Part shown: piece after piece, positions 55,183-64,000 of the stretch
How the letters are laid out: every line of letters begins with the position of its first letter
Position numbering within the stretch: position 1 is the stretch's first letter
From: Mycolicibacterium setense
GTDB lineage: Bacteria > Actinomycetota > Actinomycetes > Mycobacteriales > Mycobacteriaceae
NCBI RefSeq assembly: GCF_000805385.1
Contig: NZ_JTJW01000001.1
Span: 62,001-126,000 of the forward strand
Length of the DNA stretch: 64,000 nt
Direction of reading: 5' to 3'
Made by a program: the position numbers and the translations under genes
The notes under the pieces: model-generated
Seen by the model: only the letters and a program-made list of their open reading frames with translations
Database searches by the model: none
Told to the model about the DNA's origin: nothing

Positions 55183-55235
55183 ATTCTGCGCTGAGGGCGC
55201 GAAAGCTCAAGTGGCCCAGGCCCTCACCGCAGAGT
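55183..55235. terminator. imperfect hairpin between convergent genes
   Basis: ATTCTGCGCTGAGGGC (55183-55198) pairs with GCCCTCACCGCAGAGT (55220-55235) in 14 of 16 positions. It follows the stop codon of the Rv0036c-like gene by 21 bp and touches the stop codon of the convergent gene. Its outer part resembles the hairpin after ino1. Confidence 0.7.
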
Positions 55236-55750
55236 CAACGCGGCGGCGTGACACCGCTCGCGGAGTCGGCAGCGCCGTCACCATCGGCATCGGCAAGCTT
55301 CAGGTCCCAACGGCCGTCACCGTCGGTGTCGACGTACGCCACGCCAGGACCCAAGACTCGGTCGGCCAGACCGTCGCCGTCGGCATCGACCAGGCGGTCG
55401 TCGGCCGCGCCGTCGGCATCGAAATCGACCAGCGGCCCGCCGGGCTCGGCGACCTCCGCCCCGTCCAGACCGAACCAGCGCACCTGCCCGGACCGATCGA
55501 CCCGGAGCGCCCAGGTGCCCGAACCGTCATCGGAGAAATAGCTTTCGGCCTGCCCGTCGTCATCGGAATCGAGCACCGCCCGCTCCGCGATCCCGTCGCC
55601 GTCGAGGTCGGCCATCACATCGTCGAGCCGGCCGTCCCCGTCGAAATCCAGGCCGATGCCGTCGAGGCTGCCATCACCGTCCACGTCGATATCGGGTACC
55701 CCGGTGAAGATGGCCGCCGATCCGTCGGGCTCACCCAGGCAATAGTCCAT
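55235..55750 (-). CDS. calcium-binding-type DxDGDG repeat protein (Rv3906c-like)
   Basis: The protein has 171 residues and is very acidic. It contains about nine copies of a DxDGDG or DxDxDG loop, for example DIDVDGDGSLDG, DFDGDGRLDD, DLDGDGIAE, DSDDDGQAES, DADGDGLADR, DTDGDGRWD and DADGDGAAD. These resemble thrombospondin type 3 or dockerin calcium loops. There is no signal peptide. It starts 18 bp after pcnA on the same strand, the same neighbourhood as Rv3906c in M. tuberculosis, so cotranscription with pcnA is likely. Function is unknown. Confidence 0.8.
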   Translation of the reverse strand: MDYCLGEPDGSAAIFTGVPDIDVDGDGSLDGIGLDFDGDGRLDDVMADLDGDGIAERAVLDSDDDGQAESYFSDDGSGTWALRVDRSGQVRWFGLDGAEVAEPGGPLVDFDADGAADDRLVDADGDGLADRVLGPGVAYVDTDGDGRWDLKLADADGDGAADSASGVTPPR

Positions 55751-55768
55751 GACTGATCAGACGCACGA

Positions 55769-57226
55769 TCAGCCCCTCGCGTTCCACCATTTCAACAACT
55801 CGTCGACGGCCTGCTCGCGCGACAGTGGCCCATGGTCGAGCCGGAGCTCCTTGAGGTACCGCCAGGCCTCGCCGATCTGCGGACCCGCCGGGATGCCGAG
55901 GATCTCCATGATCTCGTTGCCGTCGAGGTCCGGCCGGACCCGCTGTAGGTCCTCTTTGGCCGCCAGCTCGGCGATCCTGTTCTCCAGATCGTCGTAATTG
56001 GCCTGCAGCCGCGCGGCGCGGCGCTTGTTGCGGGTGGTGCAATCGGCACGCACCAGCTTGTGCAGCCGGCTCAGCAGCGGCCCGGCATCGGTGACATAGC
56101 GACGCACCGCCGAATCGGTCCACTTGCCGGTGCCCTTGTCATCGGCATAGCCGTGAAACCGCAGATGGAGATACACCAGCTGGGATACGTCGTCGATCAT
56201 CTGCTTGGAGTACTTGAGCGCACGCATCCGCTTGCGGGTCATCTTCGCGCCGACCACCTCGTGGTGATGGAAGCTCACCCCGCCGTCGGACTCGTGCTTG
56301 CGCGTGGCCGGCTTGCCTATGTCGTGCAGCAGTGCGGCCCAGCGCAGCACGAGGTCCGGACCTTGGTCCTCCAGATCCACCGCCTGCCGCAGCACCGTCA
56401 GCGAATGCCAGTACACGTCCTTGTGCTGGTGGTGTTCGTCGATGGCCATGCGCATCTCGCCGACCTCGGGCAGCACCACGTCGCCCAAACCGGTCTGCAC
56501 CATCAGGTCCACGCCGGCCACCGGATCGGCGCCCAGCAGCAGCTTGTCCAGTTCGGCGGCCACCCGCTCAACGGTGATGCGCTCCAACTGCGGCGCCATC
56601 TCCAGCAGCGCCTCGAGCACCCGCGGCGCGACGCCGAACCCGAGCTGCGACACGAACCGGGCGGCGCGCAGCATCCGCAGCGGATCGTCCCCGAACGACA
56701 CCTGCGGTGCCGACGGGGTGTCGAGCACCTTGGCCTGGACGGCGGCCAAACCGCCGAGGGGATCATGGAATTCGGCGGGGCCATCGGCCGCGATGCGTAC
56801 CGCCATGGCATTCACCGTGAAATCGCGGCGCACCAGATCGTCATCCAGATTGTCGCCGAACTCGACGGTCGGGTTCCGCGACACCTGGTCATAACTGTCG
56901 GCCCGGAACGTCGTGATCTCCAGCCGGTGCTCCCCCTTGCCCACACCGATCGTGCCGAACTCGATCCCGGTGTCCCAGATCGCATCGGCCCACGGTCGCA
57001 GGAACTTCAACATCTGCTCGGGGCGGGCGTCGGTGGTGAAGTCCAGATCACTGTGCTCGGTCAGCCGGCCCAGCAGTGCGTCGCGCACACTGCCGCCGAC
57101 CAGATACAGCTCGTGGCCCGCCGCAGCGAACACCGCACCCAACGCGCGCAGCACCTCCGCGCGTTGGTTCAGCGAGACCAGTGCGCCGGCCAGCAATTCG
57201 GCATCAGTAACAACAGCGTCGGACAC
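55769..57226 (-). CDS. pcnA: CCA-adding / poly(A) polymerase-family tRNA nucleotidyltransferase with HD domain
   Basis: The protein has 485 residues from GTG 57226. The nucleotidyltransferase domain has LYLVGGSVRDALLGR and SDLDFTTDA (catalytic Asp residues), with RRDFTVNAMAV and DPLRMLRAARF of the class II family. The HD domain follows (HQHKDVYWHSL, LLHDIGKPATRKHE). Although M. tuberculosis Rv3907c is named pcnA, the domain set suits maintenance of tRNA 3' CCA ends. The start is uncertain: GTG 57259 is also possible. It is divergent from the mutT4-like gene. Confidence 0.95.
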   Translation of the reverse strand: MSDAVVTDAELLAGALVSLNQRAEVLRALGAVFAAAGHELYLVGGSVRDALLGRLTEHSDLDFTTDARPEQMLKFLRPWADAIWDTGIEFGTIGVGKGEHRLEITTFRADSYDQVSRNPTVEFGDNLDDDLVRRDFTVNAMAVRIAADGPAEFHDPLGGLAAVQAKVLDTPSAPQVSFGDDPLRMLRAARFVSQLGFGVAPRVLEALLEMAPQLERITVERVAAELDKLLLGADPVAGVDLMVQTGLGDVVLPEVGEMRMAIDEHHQHKDVYWHSLTVLRQAVDLEDQGPDLVLRWAALLHDIGKPATRKHESDGGVSFHHHEVVGAKMTRKRMRALKYSKQMIDDVSQLVYLHLRFHGYADDKGTGKWTDSAVRRYVTDAGPLLSRLHKLVRADCTTRNKRRAARLQANYDDLENRIAELAAKEDLQRVRPDLDGNEIMEILGIPAGPQIGEAWRYLKELRLDHGPLSREQAVDELLKWWNARG

Positions 57227-57310
57227 GTTCGATGAGCCTAATGCTCCCGGTGTGGTCACAACCGGCGAGTGTGGCAGGAGGCCAACCTCGTGGCAGCTAC
57301 TATCGCTTGG

Positions 57311-58114
57311 GTGTCGGACGGCGAACAGGCCAAACCACGACGGCGCCGCAGTCGGCGTCGTGGCCGTCGTCGTGCACAAAGGGCGGCGGGACCGCCGGCG
57401 GGTGATCAGGCCAATGATGCCGCCGCCGCCAGCGAGACGACCGTCGGCGCGGCCAACCCCGCGCCCACGCCGCGTGACCAGTCCAAGCAACACAAGTCAC
57501 GGCCTCGCCGGCCGCCGGAGCGGCTGCGCACTGTGCACGAGACCTCGGCCGGGGGCCTGGTCATCGACGGAATCGACGGTCCCAAGGACACCCAGGTGGC
57601 CGCGTTGATCGGCCGGGTCGACCGGCGCGGCCGGATGCTGTGGTCACTGCCCAAGGGGCACATCGAACTCGGCGAGACCGCCGAGCAGACCGCGATCCGC
57701 GAGGTCGCCGAAGAAACCGGGATCCGGGGTGACGTGCTGGCCGCGCTCGGCAGCATCGACTACTGGTTCGTCACCGAGGGCCGCCGGGTGCACAAGACCG
57801 TGCACCACTACCTCCTGCGCTTCCAGGGCGGGGAGTTGTCCGACGACGACGTCGAGGTGACCGAGGTCGCATGGGTCCCGCTGCGGGACCTGCCCTCCCG
57901 ATTGGCCTACGCCGACGAGCGCAAGCTCGCCGAGGTGGCCGGCGAACTCATCGACAAACTGCACACCGACGGTCCGGGATCCTTGCCGCCGCTGCCCCGC
58001 AGCGCGCCCAGGCGCCGTCCCCAGACCCACTCACACGCCCGTAATCACCGCCGCGACGACCCTGCGCAACCCCAGCCCCGCCGGCGCACGAACGGATGCG
58101 GACAGGGACCGTGA
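57311..58114 (+). CDS. mutT4: Nudix hydrolase (MutT4-like, Rv3908-like)
   Basis: The protein has 267 residues from GTG 57311. The first 75 residues are a very basic, disordered region ([16 protein letters not shown]). The Nudix domain covers about 80-225, with the box [20 protein letters not shown] in full (Gly, Glu and the REVAEE core). The C-terminal tail is again rich in Arg and Pro. Nudix enzymes hydrolyse nucleoside diphosphate derivatives; the substrate here is not evident. It overlaps the next gene by 4 bp (GTGA). Confidence 0.9.
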   Translation: MSDGEQAKPRRRRSRRRGRRRAQRAAGPPAGDQANDAAAASETTVGAANPAPTPRDQSKQHKSRPRRPPERLRTVHETSAGGLVIDGIDGPKDTQVAALIGRVDRRGRMLWSLPKGHIELGETAEQTAIREVAEETGIRGDVLAALGSIDYWFVTEGRRVHKTVHHYLLRFQGGELSDDDVEVTEVAWVPLRDLPSRLAYADERKLAEVAGELIDKLHTDGPGSLPPLPRSAPRRRPQTHSHARNHRRDDPAQPQPRRRTNGCGQGP

Positions 58115-60621
58115 CCGCCGCTCCGGCGGTGCGCCGAGGGGTCTCCCTCCTGGCGCACACAGTGGTGCTTGTGGCGGTGGTGTTGCTGTTCTCGGTGTGG
58201 TCCACCGCCGCCCTGCCTGCACTCCTGCCCCGAGCCGCCGCAAGCGAGCCCGGGGCGGTGCCGTTCCTCCAGATCCGGATCGACCGCGTCACGCCCAACG
58301 TCGTCACCACCACCAGTGAATCGGTGGTGACGGTCAGTGGGGCGGTGCTCAATGTCGGCGACCGGCCGGTACGCGACGTGGACATCCGCATGGAGCACGC
58401 ACAGGCGGTGGCCTCCTCGAGTCAGCTGCGCACCGACCTCACCGGCGATGGTGACCGGTTCGAACCGGTGGCCGACTTCGTCACACTGGCACCGGAGCTG
58501 CAGCGCGGCCAGTCGGTCGGGTTCACGCTGTCCTATCCGCTGCGCACCGAGGGCGCCGGCTCGCTGCACATCACCCAGCCCGGCGTATATCCCCTACTCA
58601 TCAACGTCAACGGCACGCCGGATTACGGCGAGCCGGCCAAACTCGACGACGCCCGTTTCCTGCTGCCGGTTCTCGGCGTGCCGCCCGACCGGCCAGAAGG
58701 CAATGCGCCCGACGCTGGTGAATATCCGATGTCGGCTGCCGACACCCTCAATTCAGTGGTGCCGCCCGACACGTCGCAACCGGTTCGGATGACCATGCTC
58801 TGGCCCCTGGCCGACCGGCCGCGGCTGGCCCCGGGCGCCCCCGGTGGCACCACGCCCGTGCGCCTGGTCGACGACAGCCTCGCCGCCTCGCTGGCCCCCG
58901 GAGGCCGGCTCGACACGCTGCTCGCGGCCGCGGACTTCGCGACCGGACCCACCGTCGACTCCGGCGGACAGATGCGCGCCACCCTGTGCCTTGCCGTCGA
59001 CCCCGATCTCTTGGTCACGGTCAACGCGATGACCGCCGGCTACGTCGTCAACGACGGACCCGACGCCGGGCCCGCGACCCCGACGCGCCCCGGCACCGGC
59101 CAGGAAGCCGCCGTCAACTGGCTGAACCGGCTGCGGGCCCTGGCCGCCCGGCTCTGCGTGGCACCCACCAACTACGCCCAAGCCGATCTCACCGCACTGC
59201 AGCGCGTCGGCGATCCCGGCCTGAGCGCGATCGCCACCAACGGTGCCGGCGATGTCGTCGACCAGATCCTGGGCGTCGCCTCGGTCCGGGGCGCCAGCAT
59301 CCTCGCCGACGGCCCGCTCACCCGGCCCGCCATGGATCTGCTTGCCGCGCAAGGCCAGACCGTCAGCATCTCGGCCGCCCACATCACCGCCCAAGACTCC
59401 GAAACCGGCGCCCCCGAGACCGCCGATGTCACGCCACTGCGCTACCGGCCGGAGATCGTGGCCGCCGGATTCGACCCCGCCGTCGGAGCCGCGCTGGCCG
59501 GCGCGGGCACCGACCCCGTGGCGCCGTCCTATCTGGATCCCTCGCTCGACATCCCGGTGCGCCACGACTCGCAGACCGCCCGCCGCCAGGATGCGCTGGG
59601 AGCACTGCTGTGGCGGGGCCTCATGCCGGCCGAAGGGCCCCGCACCCAGATCCTGATGCCACCGCTCGTGTGGTCATTGGACGCCGACGACGCCCAGGCC
59701 ATCCTCACGTCGGTGGCCACGACCATCCACGCCGGGCTGGCAGTACCACGTCCCCTGCCCGCGCTGATCGCCGAGAGCAACGCCGTCGCACCCGAACCGC
59801 TGCAACCCCCGCCGCCGGACTCACTCGGCAACCCGGGCGGCGACATCGACGACAACATCAGCGGCGGCATCTCAGCGGTGATCAGCCGGCTGTGGGGCCT
59901 GACTGCCGCACTGACCACCGACGAGCGCACCGGCCTGACCGGCATGCAGTACACCGCGCCGCTGCGGGAGGACATGCTGCGGGCGCTCAGCCAATCGGTA
60001 CCGCCCGAGGCCCGCGAGGGGCTGGCCGAGCAGCGCTTGCAGACGGTCAGCCGCAGTGTCGACGACATGTTCGGCGCGGTCACCATCGTCAACCCGGGCG
60101 GCGCCTACACACTGGCCACCGAGCGCAGCCCGCTGCCGCTGGCACTGCGCAACGACCTGCCCGTTCCGGTGCGGGTCCGGTTGCACGTCGATGCCCCACC
60201 CGGCATGACCGTCACCGACATGGGCGAGATCGAACTGCCGCCCGGCTACCTGCCGCTGCGGGTGCCGATCGAGGTGCACTTCACCCAGCGGGTGGCCGTC
60301 GACGTCAGCCTGCAGACCACCGACGGCCTGACCCTCGGCGAGCCGGTCCGGTTGTCGGTGCATTCCAACGCCTACGGCAAGGTGCTGTTCTTCATCACAC
60401 TGTCGGCAGGGGCCGTGCTGATGGCTCTGGCCGGACGCCGGTTGTGGCACCGCTTCCGCGGCCAGCCCGACCGGGCAGACCTCATCCCGCCGGGCGAACA
60501 CCCCGACCCACTCGACGTTGCCATGGCGTTCAACGACACCGGCAACGACACCGATCACGACGGGGCCGCGGCATCCCACTCCCCACCGGTGCCCGAAGCC
60601 AGTCCGGATCGCCGCACATGA
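58111..60621 (+). CDS. large secreted or membrane-anchored protein (Rv3909-like, DUF6049)
   Basis: The protein has 836 residues from GTG 58111, coupled to mutT4. The N-terminal signal anchor is [21 protein letters not shown] long extracellular part with beta-sandwich segments follows ([20 protein letters not shown], and [15 protein letters not shown] near the end). One membrane segment lies close to the C-terminus ([18 protein letters not shown]) with a short cytoplasmic tail. It lies between mutT4 and murJ, as in M. tuberculosis, so a role near lipid II export or wall assembly is likely but not known. Confidence 0.85.
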   Translation: MTAAPAVRRGVSLLAHTVVLVAVVLLFSVWSTAALPALLPRAAASEPGAVPFLQIRIDRVTPNVVTTTSESVVTVSGAVLNVGDRPVRDVDIRMEHAQAVASSSQLRTDLTGDGDRFEPVADFVTLAPELQRGQSVGFTLSYPLRTEGAGSLHITQPGVYPLLINVNGTPDYGEPAKLDDARFLLPVLGVPPDRPEGNAPDAGEYPMSAADTLNSVVPPDTSQPVRMTMLWPLADRPRLAPGAPGGTTPVRLVDDSLAASLAPGGRLDTLLAAADFATGPTVDSGGQMRATLCLAVDPDLLVTVNAMTAGYVVNDGPDAGPATPTRPGTGQEAAVNWLNRLRALAARLCVAPTNYAQADLTALQRVGDPGLSAIATNGAGDVVDQILGVASVRGASILADGPLTRPAMDLLAAQGQTVSISAAHITAQDSETGAPETADVTPLRYRPEIVAAGFDPAVGAALAGAGTDPVAPSYLDPSLDIPVRHDSQTARRQDALGALLWRGLMPAEGPRTQILMPPLVWSLDADDAQAILTSVATTIHAGLAVPRPLPALIAESNAVAPEPLQPPPPDSLGNPGGDIDDNISGGISAVISRLWGLTAALTTDERTGLTGMQYTAPLREDMLRALSQSVPPEAREGLAEQRLQTVSRSVDDMFGAVTIVNPGGAYTLATERSPLPLALRNDLPVPVRVRLHVDAPPGMTVTDMGEIELPPGYLPLRVPIEVHFTQRVAVDVSLQTTDGLTLGEPVRLSVHSNAYGKVLFFITLSAGAVLMALAGRRLWHRFRGQPDRADLIPPGEHPDPLDVAMAFNDTGNDTDHDGAAASHSPPVPEASPDRRT

Positions 60622-63600
60622 CCTCGCCCGACTACCGCCCGACCCGCCCGGTCACCCCGCCCGCTGCCCAGCCGCCGGGCCACCCGGTCCGTCCCCCGGG
60701 CCCACCGAGGATTCCGCATGCGACGGGTCCGGGCCGGCCGGCCGGGCGCCCGGAACTGTCCGATGCCGCCGTGGTCTCGCGGTCGTGGGGCATGGCATTT
60801 GCCACGCTGATCTCCCGGATCACCGGATTCTTCCGGTTCGTGCTCCTGATGGCCCTGCTCGGCGGACCGCTGACCAGCTCGTTCTCGGTGGCCAACCAGC
60901 TGCCCAACATGGTGGCCGCACTGGTGCTGGAGGCCACGTTCACCGCGATCTTCGTGCCGGTGCTGGCCCGCGCCGAACGCGACGATGCCGATGGCGGCAC
61001 CGACTTCGTCCGACGCCTGGTCACCCTTGCGACCACGCTGCTGCTGGTCGCCACGGTGCTGTCGGTCCTGTGCGCGCCGCTGCTGGTCCGGCTGATGCTC
61101 GGCAGCGATCCGCAGGTGAACAATCCGCTGACCACCGCGTTCGCGTACCTGCTGCTGCCGCAGGTGCTGTTCTACGGGCTGTCGTCGGTTTTCATGGCGA
61201 TCCTCAACACCCGCAACGTGTTCGGCCCCCCGGCCTGGGCGCCGGTGGTCAACAACGTGGTGGCGATCGTGACGCTGGCCGTCTTCGCTCTGGTGCCCGG
61301 TGAACTGTCGGTGGACCCGATCGAGATGGGCACGGCCAAGCTGCTGGTTCTCGGCATCGGCACGACCCTGGGCGTGGTCGCACAGGCCGCCGTCCTGTTC
61401 GCGGCCATCCGCGCCGAACGGGTCAGCCTGCGTCCGCTGTGGGGCATCGACAACCGGCTCAAGCAGTTCGGCGCGATGGCCGCCGCGATGGTGCTCTATG
61501 TCTTGATCAGCCAGATCGGCCTGATCGTGGGCAACCAGATCGCCAGTTCGGCCGATGCCTCGGGCCCGGCGATCTACAACTACACCTGGCTGGTCCTGAT
61601 GCTGCCGTTCGGCATGATCGGCGTCACGGTTCTGACCGTGGTGATGCCGCGACTGAGCCGTAACGCGGCGGCCGACGACATCCCGGCGGTGCTCGAGGAT
61701 TTGTCCCTGGCCACCCGGCTGACCATGGTCACGCTCATCCCGATCGTGGCGATGATGACCGTCGGCGGGCCCGCGATCGGCAGCGCACTGTTCGCCTACG
61801 GCAACTTCAGTGCCTCCGATGCGGGCTACCTCGGGATGGCGATCACCCTCTCCGCGTTCACCCTGATCCCCTACGCGCTCGTATTGCTGCAGCTGCGGGT
61901 CTTCTACGCGCGGGAGCGGCCCTGGACACCGATCTTCATCGTGGTGGTGATCACCACCGTCAAGATCGTCGCCTCGATCGCCGTCCCGCACCTGACCGAC
62001 AACAGCCGCATGGTGGCGGGTTATCTCGGTCTGGCCAACGGCCTGGGATACGTCGCCGGCGCCCTGGTCGGCTATCTGCTCTTGAAGGCCAATCTGCGTC
62101 CCCGCGGCGGGCGGCTGCTCCGCGACTCGGTGATCCGCACCATCCTGGTGACCGTCGCGGCGTCACTGCTGGCCAGTCTGGTGGCCCATGCCGCCGACCG
62201 GTTGCTGGGGCTGGACTCGCTGACCGCACACGCCGGTGCCGCGGGTTCGCTGCTGCGCCTGCTCGCCCTCGGCGTGATCATGGTTCCGATCATCGCCGGA
62301 GTGATGCTCGGCGCCCGGGTACCCGAGGCTCACTCGGCACTGGCGATGGTCCGCCGCCGGATCGGACGCGGGCGTGCCGCGCCGCAGCCGGAGGCCGGAA
62401 AGGTAGCCGTGCAAACAATTGCGCCGCCCGTCGGGCCTCATCCCGCGGCGCCCGTCACGTACCCTGATCAGAGGAATTCTTCTCCCACTGGGTGGCCGTC
62501 AAGCCCGGCAGCCGCCGGAGGCGGGAGTCCGGCAGGTGTTGCCGGAGCGGGGATGTGGAAAGGATCACCGGTGACCGACGAAGCTGCGGACGGCCCGGCA
62601 CTGGACTCCACGTCGAGTTCCGGCATGACGAGTTCCGGGATGACAACCGAGACGACCAAGTTGCCGCGTCCGGCCGCCGACGAGTTCCAGCCGGACGTGG
62701 CCCCGGCCGGACCCTCGGCCGCCACACCGGACGAAGGCACCGAATCCGACGACGCGGCAGAGGCGCGCTCCAACGGGGCGACCCGTCCGCTCACCGATTA
62801 CGGCGGTGACCCGACCCGCGAGCCGATCTCGTTCGCCCCACCGCACGATGCCGCGCTGGAATCCGCCGAAGGCGACGTGCACCTCATCCCGGGGGCGACC
62901 ATCGCCGAGGGCCGCTATCGGCTGCTCGTGTTCCACGGCGGTCCGCCTCACCTGCAGTTCTGGCAGGCGCTGGACACCGCGCTGGACCGCCAGGTGGCGC
63001 TGACCTTCGTCGACCCGGACGCCACCATGTCGGACGCGAAGGTGCAGGAAATCCTTTCGCGCACCCTGAAACTCAGCCGCATCGACGTTCCGGGGATCGC
63101 CCGGGTGCTCGACGTGGCCCACAGCGGATCCGGCGGCCTGATCGTCTCCGAGTGGATTCGCGGCGGCTCACTGGCCGAGGTCGCCGACACCTCACCTTCC
63201 CCGATCGGCGGCGCCCGGGCCATCCAGTCGCTGGCCGCTGCCGCAGAGGCTGCCCACCGCGCCGGTGTCGCCCTGTCGATCGATCACCCCGGCCGGGTGC
63301 GGGTCAGTATCGAAGGCGATGTGGCACTTGCCTTCCCGGCCACCATGCCCGACGCCACCCCCGACGACGACATCCGCGGCATCGGAGCGGCGCTCTACGC
63401 GCTGCTGGTCAACCGCTGGCCGCTGCCCGAGTCCGGGGCGCGCAGCGGGCTGGAGCCCGCGGCACTGGATCCGGCCGGGCAGCCGGTCGAGCCACGCGCC
63501 GTCGACCGCGACATCCCGTTCCAGATCTCGGCCGCGGCCGCTCGCGCCGTCCAGCCCGGTGGTGGCATCCGAAGTGCCCCAACACTTTTGAATCTGCTGC

Positions 63601-64000
63601 AGCAGGCCACCGCGATCGCCGACCGCACCGAGTTGCTGGGCTCGGTCGAGGAGACTCCAGTCCCGGCCGCCCCGGTCCGGGCACACGAGACCCCGGAGGA
63701 ACACGAAGCCGCCGAGGCGCGGCGGCGCAAGGGGCTGATCATCGGGATCAGCGTGGGCGCCGCGATCATCCTGGTGGCACTGGTGGTGATGGCGTCCGTC
63801 CTCAACAGCATCTTCGGCGACGTGGGCGGCGGTCTCAACCGCGATGAGCTCGGCCTGAACGCCCCCTCGGCGAGTAGTGAAGAGAACCAGGACAGTTCGT
63901 CTGCTGCCACCGGCAGCACGGTGAAACCCGTTCGGGCCACGGTGTTCTCGCCCGAGGGCGAAGCCGATTCACCGGCTACTGCCGGGCAGGCCATCGACGG
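60618..64000 (+). CDS. murJ: lipid II flippase MurJ (MviN) fused to a pseudokinase, partial
   Basis: ATG 60618 overlaps the previous stop codon (ATGA). The frame is open to the window edge, so the C-terminus is missing. After a Pro-rich cytoplasmic N-terminus, residues 50-570 form the MurJ fold of about 14 helices (SRITGFFRFVLLMALLGG, QLPNMVAALVLEATFTAIFV). A Ser/Thr/Pro-rich linker leads to a kinase-like domain from about residue 755 (EGRYRLLVFHGGPPHLQFWQ), in which the usual Gly-rich loop and catalytic Asp are not seen. A membrane segment follows (IIGISVGAAIILVALVVMAS). In M. tuberculosis the pseudokinase part of Rv3910 is phosphorylated by PknB and binds FhaA. Confidence 0.95.
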   Translation, partial: MTSPDYRPTRPVTPPAAQPPGHPVRPPGPPRIPHATGPGRPAGRPELSDAAVVSRSWGMAFATLISRITGFFRFVLLMALLGGPLTSSFSVANQLPNMVAALVLEATFTAIFVPVLARAERDDADGGTDFVRRLVTLATTLLLVATVLSVLCAPLLVRLMLGSDPQVNNPLTTAFAYLLLPQVLFYGLSSVFMAILNTRNVFGPPAWAPVVNNVVAIVTLAVFALVPGELSVDPIEMGTAKLLVLGIGTTLGVVAQAAVLFAAIRAERVSLRPLWGIDNRLKQFGAMAAAMVLYVLISQIGLIVGNQIASSADASGPAIYNYTWLVLMLPFGMIGVTVLTVVMPRLSRNAAADDIPAVLEDLSLATRLTMVTLIPIVAMMTVGGPAIGSALFAYGNFSASDAGYLGMAITLSAFTLIPYALVLLQLRVFYARERPWTPIFIVVVITTVKIVASIAVPHLTDNSRMVAGYLGLANGLGYVAGALVGYLLLKANLRPRGGRLLRDSVIRTILVTVAASLLASLVAHAADRLLGLDSLTAHAGAAGSLLRLLALGVIMVPIIAGVMLGARVPEAHSALAMVRRRIGRGRAAPQPEAGKVAVQTIAPPVGPHPAAPVTYPDQRNSSPTGWPSSPAAAGGGSPAGVAGAGMWKGSPVTDEAADGPALDSTSSSGMTSSGMTTETTKLPRPAADEFQPDVAPAGPSAATPDEGTESDDAAEARSNGATRPLTDYGGDPTREPISFAPPHDAALESAEGDVHLIPGATIAEGRYRLLVFHGGPPHLQFWQALDTALDRQVALTFVDPDATMSDAKVQEILSRTLKLSRIDVPGIARVLDVAHSGSGGLIVSEWIRGGSLAEVADTSPSPIGGARAIQSLAAAAEAAHRAGVALSIDHPGRVRVSIEGDVALAFPATMPDATPDDDIRGIGAALYALLVNRWPLPESGARSGLEPAALDPAGQPVEPRAVDRDIPFQISAAAARAVQPGGGIRSAPTLLNLLQQATAIADRTELLGSVEETPVPAAPVRAHETPEEHEAAEARRRKGLIIGISVGAAIILVALVVMASVLNSIFGDVGGGLNRDELGLNAPSASSEENQDSSSAATGSTVKPVRATVFSPEGEADSPATAGQAID

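Noticed and set aside
60555..61991. Open frame of 478 codons on the minus strand, rich in His, Gln and Arg
   Set aside because: It is antisense to murJ, has low-complexity composition and shows no domain.

Overview
The window is high-GC actinobacterial DNA with a clearly mycobacterial gene set (ino1, ponA1, ssb, rpsR, rplI, dnaB, leuS, pcnA and a MurJ-pseudokinase fusion, in an order I recognise from Mycobacterium). Two features point to a rapidly growing Mycolicibacterium-like species. One is a TopoN/TopoM pair, known from M. smegmatis. The other is a glucosylglycerate hydrolase, known from M. hassiacum. The right end is expected to lie near oriC, because pcnA-mutT4-(Rv3909)-murJ are close to oriC in this genus.

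Positions 1-24300 are accessory and hold several TetR-controlled modules. First comes a catabolic operon (1841-6673): extradiol-type dioxygenase, FAH-family hydrolase, FAD hydroxylase and P450, translationally coupled. It is followed by an unusual SRPBCC/acyl-CoA synthetase fusion (6800-8881) and a FabH-like ketosynthase. Next is an ABC-F ATPase beside the second type II topoisomerase (11814-16006). The topoisomerase subunits differ from gyrase exactly in the regions that bind fluoroquinolones. A TetR/SDR pair with a 48-bp palindromic operator region, an LLM oxidoreductase/SRPBCC pair, two DUF1906 proteins and a decayed DUF1906 fragment, and several secreted cell-envelope proteins complete this part.

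Positions 24372-38832 are conserved core: dnaB (without intein, with a low-GC 3' part), the rpsF-ssb-rpsR-rplI operon, a tandem family of Pro-rich membrane proteins with a decayed copy, ponA1 with its partner membrane proteins, then padR and ino1. Positions 38936-55161 hold a PhoX-type phosphatase, an F420 oxidoreductase, a GntR regulator, an amino-acid ABC transporter, MarR, ggH, an SDR, leuS and the mtc28 (Rv0040c)-Rv0036c block. Positions 55235-64000 hold Rv3906c-pcnA and, divergently, mutT4-Rv3909-murJ, which ends outside the window.

No rRNA or tRNA gene, IS element, prophage or CRISPR array was recognised. Gene names with Rv numbers come from remembered M. tuberculosis homologues, not from a search.
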